Assembly (NCBI GenBank): GCA_001600175.1
Contig: BCJC01000006.1
Location: 147,248-211,247 of the forward strand
Direction: 5' to 3'
DNA length: 64,000 nucleotides
From: Erythrobasidium yunnanense
Taxonomy: Eukaryota > Basidiomycota > Cystobasidiomycetes > Erythrobasidiales > Erythrobasidiaceae
The translations under genes and the position numbers were made by a program. This document shows positions 24,652 to 33,792 of the stretch, one piece after another. Within the stretch, counting starts at the first letter, position 1. Every line of letters starts with the position of its first letter. The notes below the pieces were generated by a model, which saw nothing but the letters and a program-made list of their open reading frames with translations, was not told the origin of the DNA and did no database searches.

Positions 24652-26766
24652 ATGGACAAGCCTATCACCACGTTCAACGAGCTCCCCGAAAAGCCGCGAC
24701 TCCAGCATATTCTGGCAGCTTTCGAGAAGAAGTACGGCAAAAAGGCGCAGTATGTAGCAAGAGCGCCGGGAAGGGTGTGTCATCGCGATCTGTTTGATGA
24801 CGGTAGGTTCTGGCGCTGACTGCGATGCCATCAGGTCAGTATTATCGGAGGTGAGGAGCCTACGATGACAGCCGGGAAGAATCTGGTATTGACAGCTGCT
24901 TTTCGCGGTCGCCAGAGCATATCGACTATGCAGGTGAGTTCGCAGTGGTCCATGATCAATGTATGTTACTGACTGTCCTGCCAGGCCTCAGCGTCATGCC
25001 AGCTGCTATCGACAGAGACGTTCTTATGGCCTGTCATGCAAGCGCGAGCTCCTCTCCCTCCTCTTCCTCAAGGATAACGATATCCAATGTCAATGATGCC
25101 AAATTCCCTGCTGAAGAGGTCAACTTTCAACCTGGAAAAGAAGGCCCGGTATTGGATGCAAAGGCTCATAGCTGGGTCAACTACTTCAAGGTTATAATCG
25201 ATCCATATGTAGTATTGTTCTGAATGCTCACATTAGTATGCAGGCAGGCTTGAAAGGCGCTCTGGGCCACCTTTCGGAAGAGCGCTGTTCCAAAGCTATC
25301 AATCTGGAGATAATGGTAGATGGCAATGTGCCGCCAGTAGGTCTACTCACTTATCTTCGTACTCATAAAAACACGCTGAGCAAGTATATGCAGGGCGGCG
25401 GACTGTCATCTAGCGCAGCGATGGTCGTCTCTTCCGCTATCGCTTCTCTACAAGCATATGGCGCTACAAAAGAGACCACACAAGGCCAGCTCGCCGAGAT
25501 CGCCATCGAGAGTGGTGCGTCCGATCCCGTTCCCTTCATCCTTCCGCCCTCTCCCTTCTGACCTTACTCTATCCTTCTCTTAGAACGGCTCGTCGGCGTC
25601 TCGAGTGGAGGCATGGACCAGTCCGCCAGTATATTCAGCAAGCCCAACTATCTGCTAAACGTAGGCTTTGTGCCGAAACTGGTCTCTACGCTCGTTCCCT
25701 TTCCGGATGGAGAACCGTCGCTTTCGTATGTCATTGCGAATTCTCTGATCACGTCAGAGAAGGCCAAGACTGCTAAATACCATTACAATCTACGAGTAGG
25801 CTTGTTCTGCATTCTTCTGATTGAAGATAAGATGGGCTGAACATGCGTACTTCTGCCTTGCCAGGTCGTCGAGATGCGAGTCGCAGCCGTGATACTAGCT
25901 TCCTATCTAAACCTCGACATGCCCATGGATCTCCCGACTCCTAAACACGTCATGGACGCTCACTTCGCCTCTACTCCCACACACACAGTCAGCACATTCT
26001 TGATCGAGCGCAGTAGAAGGCTAGGAATGATGCTTGCGCTTGTGGAAGATGTGTTTGGAGATAAGAAAGAGGGCGAAACTTGGAAGGAAGTATATGCGCA
26101 CCTGGGAGGGATCAGCAAGAAGGAGTTCAAGGACAGATTCCACCCGACTTTCGAGATCGAGGCGGATAGATTGCAATTATACAAGCGGATAAAACATGCT
26201 GTAGGCCCGTTCTCTCTCATTCCTCCTTCTGAATCACTGCTAATCTGCTATGCGACGATAGTACTCGGAAGCTCGACGAGTCTACCAATACCGCGGCCTG
26301 CTCGAGAATGCAGAATACGGTCGGGCAGACCCTGCACTGGGCGAGAAACTGGGCGACCTGATGAATGACAGTCAGACGTCTTGCAAAGACTTGTATGGCT
26401 GCTCGTGTCCGGAACTGGACGAGCTCTGTGAACTTGCGAGAAAGGCAGGGAGCTTGGGTAGCAGGTGCGTCGCTGTGTTTCGGCTGCAGCATGCATGGTT
26501 ATAACTCTGATATCTGCTTCTTCAACCAGGTTGACTGGCGCAGGGTTCGGAGGGTGTTCTGTAGGCTGTTTGAATGGTTCGAAGCAGGCACGGCTGATTG
26601 CGATATTCAGGTCCATCTGGTACCCAAAGAGCTGGAAAGCAATCTCATCGAGACACTGCGGAAAGACTACTACGCCAAACGCTTTCCAAACCTTACGGAG
26701 GAAGAACTGCAAGAAGCCATTTTCTCAACGAGGCCGGAGGAGGGCGCTTGTTTGTATATTGTGTAG
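24652..26766 (+). CDS. GAL1: Galactokinase
   Basis: Phosphorylates galactose at C1 (GHMP kinase). Eleven exons (24652-24774, 24835-24850, 24916-24933, 24985-25190, 25244-25336, 25394-25514, 25584-25795, 25865-26200, 26262-26464, 26530-26560, 26611-26766) give 504 residues. Seen: signature PGRVSIIGEHIDYAGLSVMP (residues about 39-58), ATP loop GGGLSSSAAMVVSSA (about 153), VSSGGMDQSASIFSK, and motif 3 LTGAGFGGCSVHLV near the C-terminus, ending RPEEGACLYIV. Exons 2 and 3 are only 16 and 18 bases and split the signature. Start Met lies just before the family N-terminus; an upstream in-frame frame extends to 24448 but overlaps GAL7. Confidence 0.95.
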
Positions 26767-26843
26767 TTTGTTCGAATCTGCTGTTGGAAAGACTTTTCAG
26801 CTGAATCTGCAGAAATGGGTGTTCAGTCAGTCTATCAAAGGCC

Positions 26844-27012
26844 GCTATCGCGGCGGTAGCCGTTTGTTCATGCTGAAAAGTGAACGATTTCTGGCTGATC
26901 AATGCTGGCATCGACTATAGCGGCCTATTCCAACCAAGCTGAAAGCTGTTTCTGCAGGTTCAGTGGAAATTGTCCATAAGCAGCATCAACAAGCGGTTAC
27001 CGCCGCGATAGC
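26844..27012. repeat. Imperfect inverted repeat between convergent genes
   Basis: The arm at 26844-26874 (gctatcgcggcggtagccg...) is matched in reverse complement at 26981-27012 (...ggttaccgccgcgatagc) with about three mismatches in 31 bases and a loop of about 105 bases. Between and beside the arms there are three related segments of the form CTGAAAGC-TTCTGCAG-TTCAGTGGAAAT (about 26793, 26938 and 27030). It lies between the GAL1 and dehydroquinase-like 3' ends. Confidence 0.65.
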
Positions 27013-27084
27013 ATCCTTTGGATATGCTGAAAGCGTTTGTGCGGATTCAGTAGAAATCGCCAGAACTAACATAATACAGCCCAT

Positions 27085-27948
27085 TCACTGCTTCTGCTCG
27101 TCTATCAATGCCTTCGCCTGCAAGAGAGCCATCTCATAACCTAGAGCACCGCACCCAACGATAGTTCCGCTGCACAGAGGCGCAAGTATTGACTTGCGGA
27201 AGGACTCGGCAGCGAACCTGTTTCGAAGTAGGTGAATCAGTCGTACAGCTTGGACGCTAGACTCCACAGCCAAACGTACATGTTTTTGACGTGTACTTCG
27301 ATCCAAGGTGTTTTAGTCTGTAGTAGTGCATCGTATATCGCGTAAGAGTCTGTACGTTCGTAATCAGCTAGGAGCTCATTGTATAGAGCTCGGTGAGGGT
27401 ACAATGGCAGAGCCTGCACGGAAGATCTGTCAGTACTGAGTAGCGCAGTCCACAGAATTTTCACCCACGCTCCTGGACTAAAGATGATAGCTCCATATTG
27501 TCTGTAGACACCTCTCGAATTAAGCCTTAGATACCCTAAGCTTCCTTTCCAAGCTACACAAACCTGGCAGCGTGAATATGGTTGATGAGGAAGCCTGGCG
27601 AGCATGGATAGACTTAGTAAAGATATCAGCAGATAGTAGAGATAGCAACCGTACCTTCTACGTTCGATTGCGCAACTACTAGCTTGAGTCCTTTCGATTC
27701 TGCGAGCTTGGCCACGTTTTCCTCGATCTTCTGGATTGGCGTAAGAGACTCTGGAGAAGCGCCTTCTATCCTCTCGTTCATCATGTTATGGCCAGGGCCT
27801 GATAGATATAGCAGAGTCAGTAAGAAAGGCCGTCACGTGATGCTCTTGTCATGTACGCACCTCGAAGCAGCAAGACCGTATCCAGCTGCCGGGCGTTCTT
27901 GAAGCCATCTTCGGGCGAGACGATCTCCGATAGGCGCGTGAAACTCAT
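27085..27948 (-). CDS. Type II dehydroquinase-fold protein with altered active-site motifs
   Basis: Six exons (27948-27861, 27798-27655, 27594-27564, 27513-27465, 27413-27280, 27217-27085) give 192 residues. Family features: TVLLLRGPGHNMM (canonical GPNLN region), AQSNVEGFLINHIHAARG (canonical QSNHEG), AIIFSPGAW, SYAIYDALLQTKTPWIEVH (canonical AIRDAL-IEVH) and GTIVGCGALGYEMAL. Departures: the lid motif R-x-P-x-x-Y-G with its catalytic Tyr is not seen (MNERIEGASPESL stands there), the His of QSNHEG is Val, and about 20 residues sit between PGAW and SYAIYDAL. Type II enzymes dehydrate 3-dehydroquinate; fungal ones serve quinate breakdown. Whether this one is active is doubtful. An alternative splice could remove part of the extra loop. 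Confidence 0.75.
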
Positions 27949-28383
27949 TCTGTGGATAGAAAGACAAGCTGTCGAGAAAGCAGCAACACCAAGGCGCACG
28001 GACGAAAGAGGCCGCTAATTGCCGGAGGTGTCGACACGGCTTTGTCAGGAAGAGGAGAGAGCGGCAGTAGTGAATAAAAGTATGCACAGATGAGAGGAGT
28101 ACTGTCGGTGGTCAGCATCGCACAGGTCATCTTCTTCGTCTTGCTAGATGATGTCTCTTGCGATGCGAAGCAGAAAGCTTCGTATACCCAGGGAACGCAG
28201 TGCTGCGTTCTTCAATGTTGCTGTTACTGTTGAAAGTGACTGAAATTGTAACATGAGGCATGGAATCGTCCAGCAAGCATCTCCTGGAAGAGGCCAGCTG
28301 ATAGCCGGACTGGAGCTAGGAACTGCTGTCTCGCGTGTCGGTATGCTGCCCAGATGTATGCATTACTAGTCCACTGAGCCTTC
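27949..28383. promoter_or_regulatory. Divergent intergenic region
   Basis: 435 bases between the dehydroquinase-like and Alba-domain start codons. A short reverse frame (about 28130-27945) has no support. No specific sites recognised. Confidence 0.4.
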
Positions 28384-29475
28384 ATGAATAGATTGCTCGA
28401 GCCACGACAGAACGTCTTGACGCTTTGCGCACCGACCTACTCTATGGATTCAGACTGGTCAGCTATCCGGATCACTTCTGGCTCCACGATCCAGACTGTA
28501 GTCGCGACGTCTCTTGCGCATCTGGCGAACCCAACCAGCGGGCCTCTGATTCTTCATACATTGCCAACGACATCGAGCTCGTCTCTTCAGAAATCCAGAC
28601 ATGCAGGGTTAGGGAAGCTCATCAGCATCGTCGAGATCATCAAGCGCGAGTTTGAGCAGCATCAGAAGGATGCACTGGCAGCTGCAAGTAGCGCGAAAGA
28701 AGGCGGCAGTCGAAACAAGGGCAAGAAACGGGCAGCAGATCAGCTAGACGAAGCAGCAACCAGTGCGGAACAAGAACAAGATAAAGAGAATGCTGGTGCT
28801 GAGAAGTCCCAGCTTCTGCGGCTGTATCAGTACAACGAACTCAGCTGCTTCGAGAGACTCGCGACAAACAACGCGCAAACTGGCAACGACGATAGTGCTT
28901 CAGACGATCCTGGTGACGATGGAGACGGAGATGCTGCAGATGGAAACCCAGGACAGGCTGAAGGAGACATCACGGAAGCTCAGAAACGCTTGAACGATGC
29001 TATCGAGAATCAAGTCATTCGAGGGCGCAAGCGGTGAGCTGCATTGGATCTCCATGATAGACCTATGCCTGACGTGATTTGTAGACCGCGAAAGAAGCAT
29101 ACGCCATGCTTGAAGATCACGCTCCACTCCACCCGTTTACCGGCTTATGAAGCCTATCTCACCTCGCAAAACAAAGAGTTCACTCTCCAACAACCACCTA
29201 AACCTTCTTCTTCGCGCAAGCGAAAGCGTCCCAGAAAAGCGAAAGGCCAGCAGGAGAAGGAGACCGCTATAGTGGAGAAGACAGGTGCAGAGGGTGAGGC
29301 CGTGCAAGGAGAGGCAGACGGAATGCTTGTGGACAGTCCCGCCGTGCAGACTATCTTCACAGCGCTCGAAGGTGGAAACGGGCAGTCCGATTCACAAAAG
29401 ACACAAAGCTCAGATATGGGCACGGTTGTGACTGCGCCTGAGCCTACTGGAACTACTTCTACGGTGGTCGGTTAG
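28384..29475 (+). CDS. Alba-domain protein (Rpp25/Pop6-like)
   Basis: Two exons (28384-29033, 29085-29475) give 346 residues. An Alba-type start SAIRITSGSTIQTVVATSLAH is followed, after a short linker, by HAGLGKLISIVEIIKREFEQ, the RNA-binding strand-helix pair. The second half of the fold (LRLYQYNELSCFERL, then CLKITLHSTRLP) is split by two Lys- and Asp/Glu-rich insertions. The tail is basic (SSRKRKRPRKAKG) then Thr-rich. Alba proteins of this type bind RNA, often as subunits of RNase P/MRP; assignment to Pop6/Rpp25 is inference. Met at 28444 (MDSDWSAIRI) is an alternative start nearer the domain. Confidence 0.75.
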
Positions 29476-29755
29476 CGTATAATGCCAGGGCAGAAGGCCG
29501 GATGCGTTAGGTGATAATATGGGCCTAGAATTGCGATGCTTTGTGCTTGTTGTTATAGTATTATTTCGCTAGGCCAGCCGCGTGCGTTCGATCTAGCTAG
29601 TAACTACCTAAAGTTGAAGGCTAGATATATCCCATTGCTGCTACTGGAGAGGCCAGATCTACTGGACGCTTGAACTCTTGCCCTGTTCGCGATTTGACCT
29701 AGCCATTCTTAGGCTACGCCAGTACACGATGTTAATGCGATTTCGGTTGGCTGGT

Positions 29756-30893
29756 TTATCGGACCTTCTTAGCAGCAACCTTTCCTCCCGTCGTCGGGCC
29801 TGAGATCTTGAAAGCCTTCATGATCTGTGCATACGAGTCGAGCATGATCGCAAAGGGGATGAAGACCCAGAGAGCTAGCGAAGGTAAACAGTCAGATGGA
29901 TCGCTACATATTGATTGACAAGTCTTACTGTTCATGAGCTAAAGAGAGTATCAAGCAGGTCAGCTCGATGGACATACTCATGCCGAGACGGACGCACGGC
30001 AAGATATACCCAGAGGTGAAGGAAATTGTCGGTGCGCAGATTTGGTGAGCCAGTCAGCCACTGTCGCAGGGATATTAGCGAGAATGCAGGAATAGGGTAC
30101 AAGGCGGTCTCACTTCAGGGCAGAAGGTCATCCATCTTTTGCGATTGTCAGCTCATGTGCGATTCCAGTCTCGATCGACCTCACCCTCCATATAGTTCGC
30201 CTACAATCGAGGATCAGCTTGGATGAAGAAGAGCGGGTGTCTAGCTCAACACACCAGTACTGAGGATCAAGAGCCAAGGGTGTCTAGCCATAGAGTTCTT
30301 GGAAACGAGGTATGCGATGTATAGAGATAGAGGTCCGCCTATGATTACAGTCAGAAGCTCGAGCGAGACGACTGTTGCATCGGCTTGTCCCCAGCGGACA
30401 TCTGCTTTGGCGTATTCTCTCCCTGATGTGAACTGAATCAGTAGAAGGTTCTGTCGACAAGGCGCGAGCTCACATAGAGCAGCAGCCCAGTTTGTGCCGG
30501 TGAAGGCGGTCCGACCGAATGTGCTGCAGAGAGACCTTCTTCAGCTTGTACCACAACATTATTCTGGTCAGTAAACGGACCTGGTCCATAGGAAAGCTCC
30601 TTCGAAGATGCTGGAATTCCAGAAAGGTCAGTTACAGCGGGGTGGAGACGCGCTTTGCGCAAGAACCATTCACAGGTGAATCAAGCCATCAAAGACCTGG
30701 CGAAGCAGTCAACATAGCTCGAATCATATGAAGAACCACTCACAAGCCAGACGAAGACTGCTTGGTCTGTCTTCCTCGTACGTTTCGGTAGCAGCGCCTT
30801 TCCAGCTTGATGCGCGACCGCTAGGAGCGCGACGACAGCCAGCAACGAGTAGATCGTAACAGCGGTAATGATGGGATCGTCCTGCTTCGCCAT
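29756..30893 (-). CDS. EBP-like protein (EXPERA domain, sterol isomerase type)
   Basis: Ten exons (30893-30744, 30696-30674, 30610-30581, 30523-30474, 30422-30255, 30200-30185, 30135-30114, 30060-29998, 29938-29929, 29874-29756) give 216 residues, close to emopamil-binding protein (delta8-delta7 sterol isomerase). Seen: VFDGLIHLIFEGAF, LWREYAKADVRWGQAD, SLELLTVIIGGPLSLY, ELYGGWMTFCPEWLTG, WVFIPFAIMLDSYAQI, and a lysine-rich end (AAKKVR) that could retrieve it to the ER. The conserved acidic residues of the EXPERA core (FEG, EYAKADVR) are present. Four predicted membrane spans. Several exons are tiny (10, 16, 22 and 23 bases) yet the frame holds throughout. Confidence 0.85.
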
Positions 30894-31578
30894 GGTGCTC
30901 TGTCTCTATGGTCGAATGGTCGTTCTCAGTGCGAAGGTGAGGAAACCAAGCTCAACGCTTGCGGATGCGTCGAGCTATGGAGCTATAGCCAGAACTTCGC
31001 ACTCTGCAAGAATGGATACAACAGAACCCTACGTATGGACGTCTATAGTCAGGCTAGCATCAACCGCGACGGCTCGCGCGAATCTTTCTAGAACTCGGCT
31101 CGTACGGTTCCCATCAGACATCATACAAGACACTATCGATGCAGCCTACCTGGATGTCTGCAGAGGCTTCGCAGATCGTCAGCACATCCACAGCGGAAGA
31201 GGTTGGCCTCTTTTTCCTCCTTTCCGTAATTCTCGTCGAGTCCCCTCCGCATCCTCAGCCTGACTTGCAAGGCAACAAACGCGCTCTTCTGACCTGCAGA
31301 GGCAGCAGAGGAAGACGTCCGGTCGGCAGGGACTGACTCCGATTCGCGTTGGGAAATTCGATTGATACAAGGGCGAGTACCAAGGATGCAAATGGCACTT
31401 CGCATCACCTTCACCTCCACTCACAAGGGATGTGGAGCGGGGTGCGGCAGGCCAGCTCACTGCAAATCGCCCTCAAAAAGCCATCTCCAGCATCCTGCGC
31501 TCTTTTTCTGTTCGAACCAAATGTCGACTCTACATCGAGCAAGCTCCAGTATATATACGCGCGATCAGATAAATCAAA
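30894..31578. other. Intergenic region
   Basis: 685 bases between the EBP-like start and the first cysteine-rich paralogue. Overlapping open frames on both strands show no family motif or consistent splicing. No gene supported. Confidence 0.4.
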
Positions 31579-31908
31579 ATGCCTCTACCATCTCTACCGG
31601 ATCGCCGCTGCGACCACAGCATCCCCAGCCGCAGCCGCGGCAGCAGGTCCTGCAGTGGTACTATGACATTCGACTCGGAAGCCATACAATACGTATGTCA
31701 GACCTACTCGACGGCCCATCGCTCAGCGGCTAAGCAAGCAGTGATGGATGCCTGTCAAGCACTGGGTCATATCAAGAGAAAGGATGACTACACCCAACAG
31801 GTGGGATCGCGACGTGGTCCTGGAGGCGATGTGCCTAGGTATGCGACCTTCCGCATGACCTCGTGTCAACACTGCGGCTACGAGTTCGAGAAGTGTCTAA
31901 GCGCCTAA
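31579..31908 (+). CDS. Small cysteine-rich protein, tandem family copy 1
   Basis: Unrecognised family. Single exon, 109 residues, no signal peptide. Cysteines at 11, 25, 40, 59, 96, 99 and 106. Shared core with copies 2 and 3: CSGTMTF, then an aromatic-V/I-Cys 15 residues after the first core Cys, then another Cys 19 residues later, and a C-terminal CQHC pair. The spacing C-x14-C-x18-C is identical to copy 2. The pattern suggests a zinc-binding or disulfide-bonded fold. The segment between Cys11 and Cys25 is Arg/Ser-rich and longer than in the other copies. Confidence 0.65.
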   Translation: MPLPSLPDRRCDHSIPSRSRGSRSCSGTMTFDSEAIQYVCQTYSTAHRSAAKQAVMDACQALGHIKRKDDYTQQVGSRRGPGGDVPRYATFRMTSCQHCGYEFEKCLSA

Positions 31909-32533
31909 ATACAAGTCTTCCGGCACAGTCCTTATCTTCGCTTCTGCAATCAATAACCTCCCTAATAATCATGTTTGCGCTGCTGCGCTGGCCGCGCCTT
32001 GTCATTGTTACAGCTGGAGCATCTACATACTGATATGAAATCGCATATCTACTTTCACCATTTCAATGTTGCGGTATATAATGCTGAGTATAGTGCGTTC
32101 GACTGATTCCTTTCTCCCCACGTCGTTTTGTCATCACAACTGTAGACAGCTCGTTTACACGAATACGTACGTGGACTTCAACCCAAGGAGCATCATTTCG
32201 GCACCGCCTTGAAGCGCCTGCAACACGAGACTGATGCACGTTAACGCATCGTCCAGCAGCCTTCCTGAACGTTCTAAAGGGTCGGTACTGCTTCAACGAT
32301 CAGACATGCGCGACCAATACGACAACTCGCAAGTTTCAAGCTACTCGTACTTTGTCATCTCCTATGCTGACTGATTATTTTCTAGCCTGCCCTTTCTTCA
32401 AACGGCGACCTTTGTCGACCATCATGGCGGTGGAGCGTTTCATTTCCAGATCGCCTGTCCTCCTCACTATTTGAACAAACTCCGGTGGCATCAGACGTGC
32501 GACGCCTTCAATCAACTCCACGCCCTTCCACGA
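31909..32533. other. Spacer between copies 1 and 2
   Basis: 625 bases. Open frames exist but none continues the family pattern. No gene supported. Confidence 0.35.
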
Positions 32534-32872
32534 ATGCTTGTCCCGCATCTGTTGAACGAAGCCTGCCCTGAAGAGGCATGCAGCGGCATGATGACGTTCG
32601 ATCCAGACAAGATCAGGTACATTTGTAAACGCAAGCCCTATCAGCATCGTCGTGATGCTGGTCTCAAGCTGCTAGAACGTTGTCAGACCCTCCTTCATGG
32701 CGCCCGTCATTACGAAGAATGCTTCAACAGAGGACAACAGCTTACTAGAGGTGGAAGCTACCTTCAATTGAGACAAATCTACGACACGTACGAATGTTAC
32801 AGATGGCGTTACAAAATACGCAAAAGCAGGGGTATATCAAGCGATGCTCTCGAGCGTCCTCGGTGGCTATAA
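32534..32872 (+). CDS. Small cysteine-rich protein, tandem family copy 2
   Basis: Single exon, 112 residues. Cysteines at 11, 16, 31, 50, 63 and 88. Core CSGMMTFDPDKIRYIC; then RGQQLTRGGSYLQL and IYDTYEC, which match copy 3 closely (RGLQLTKRGSYMGV, FYDTYIC). The second Cys of the C-terminal CxxC seen in copies 1 and 3 is Trp here (CYRW). Both copies 2 and 3 continue with a basic stretch and SRGIS. Met at 32534 gives the same short lead before the first Cys as in copy 3; the frame is open further upstream without a Met. Confidence 0.65.
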   Translation: MLVPHLLNEACPEEACSGMMTFDPDKIRYICKRKPYQHRRDAGLKLLERCQTLLHGARHYEECFNRGQQLTRGGSYLQLRQIYDTYECYRWRYKIRKSRGISSDALERPRWL

Positions 32873-33272
32873 GGGCCGGGTTCACTCTTATCTACTATGA
32901 CTGTGACGCCTCCTTCTTCTCCATACCGCATGACTGTCTCTGCTTTCGGGTGCCCTCTCTTCACATGGCTTGCATGCTTACCGTGGCTTCTGCGACGCCC
33001 CAGCCGTGGTCGCCTTGCTAAGTCAACGAATATGCATAGATCACCTTATTCCTTGAAAGATATACCGAGGCCTGGCTTATCGACTCCACAGAAAATCAAA
33101 GATTCAGTACGATACCAAGTGTCCCGTCGTTACCCTTGTTGACAGTAATGGCTGTGTCCATACTGGCTTTCGCATGCAAACCTCACATCCCTCTCTCGCC
33201 TCTCCTCTCTTACTCAATCTTCTGACATATCTCCACAAGACACCACTCTTGAGTAACAAACTACCTCTAACC
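32873..33272. other. Spacer between copies 2 and 3
   Basis: 400 bases; pyrimidine-rich stretch about 33180-33240 just before copy 3. No gene supported. Confidence 0.35.
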
Positions 33273-33587
33273 ATGCCTGCCGGTATCCCCAGACTCCAAG
33301 ACATCAACTGCTATAAGGACCGCTGCAGTGGCAAAATGAGGTTCAGTAGCTCCAAACTGAGCTTCGTCTGTCGTGAGAACGAGCGTCATCAACTCAATGC
33401 GGCCCCAACGCTGCTGCAGTACTGCCGGTCGCAGGGCCATCAAGTGACGCACGCCGAATCGTCAGTCGGCCGTGGACTTCAACTTACCAAGCGTGGCAGC
33501 TACATGGGAGTCGAGTTCTACGACACTTACATCTGTCCTACGTGCTCATACAACAAGACCGTTAGCAGAGGTATCTCGAAAGCTTGA
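33273..33587 (+). CDS. Small cysteine-rich protein, tandem family copy 3
   Basis: Single exon, 104 residues from Met 33273; the frame also has a Met at 33174, which would add 33 residues rich in Leu/Ser. Cysteines at 13, 18, 33, 51, 88 and 91. Core CSGKMRFSSSKLSFVC, RGLQLTKRGSYMGV, FYDTYICPTC, ending SRGISKA. The first two Cys are five apart, as in copy 2. Related to copies 1 and 2 at protein level, although the DNA has diverged widely, so the duplications are old. Confidence 0.65.
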   Translation: MPAGIPRLQDINCYKDRCSGKMRFSSSKLSFVCRENERHQLNAAPTLLQYCRSQGHQVTHAESSVGRGLQLTKRGSYMGVEFYDTYICPTCSYNKTVSRGISKA

Positions 33588-33708
33588 GTTATGCATTTCA
33601 AGCAAACGCGATGTAGTTTCCTAACCAAATCGTACAATCCTATCCTTCCTTCCGGCTCTTCTGTACGTTTGCCAAAAGCTAGCCTCTCGTTTCTTGCCTC
33701 ATGTCCCG

Positions 33709-33734
33709 GTACCTGTACCTGTACCTGTACCTGT
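33709..33734. repeat. Hexanucleotide microsatellite (ACCTGT)4
   Basis: Four copies of a 6-base unit immediately upstream of the esterase gene. Confidence 0.85.
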
Positions 33735-33792
33735 CATCTTGCATCAGCTCCAATATTGATGGAGAGTGGGTATTCATTTCTGCATCCACGTA

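Noticed and set aside
31133-31460. Overlapping open frames on both strands before the cysteine-rich genes
   Set aside because: None shows family motifs, consistent splicing or the cysteine pattern of the neighbours.
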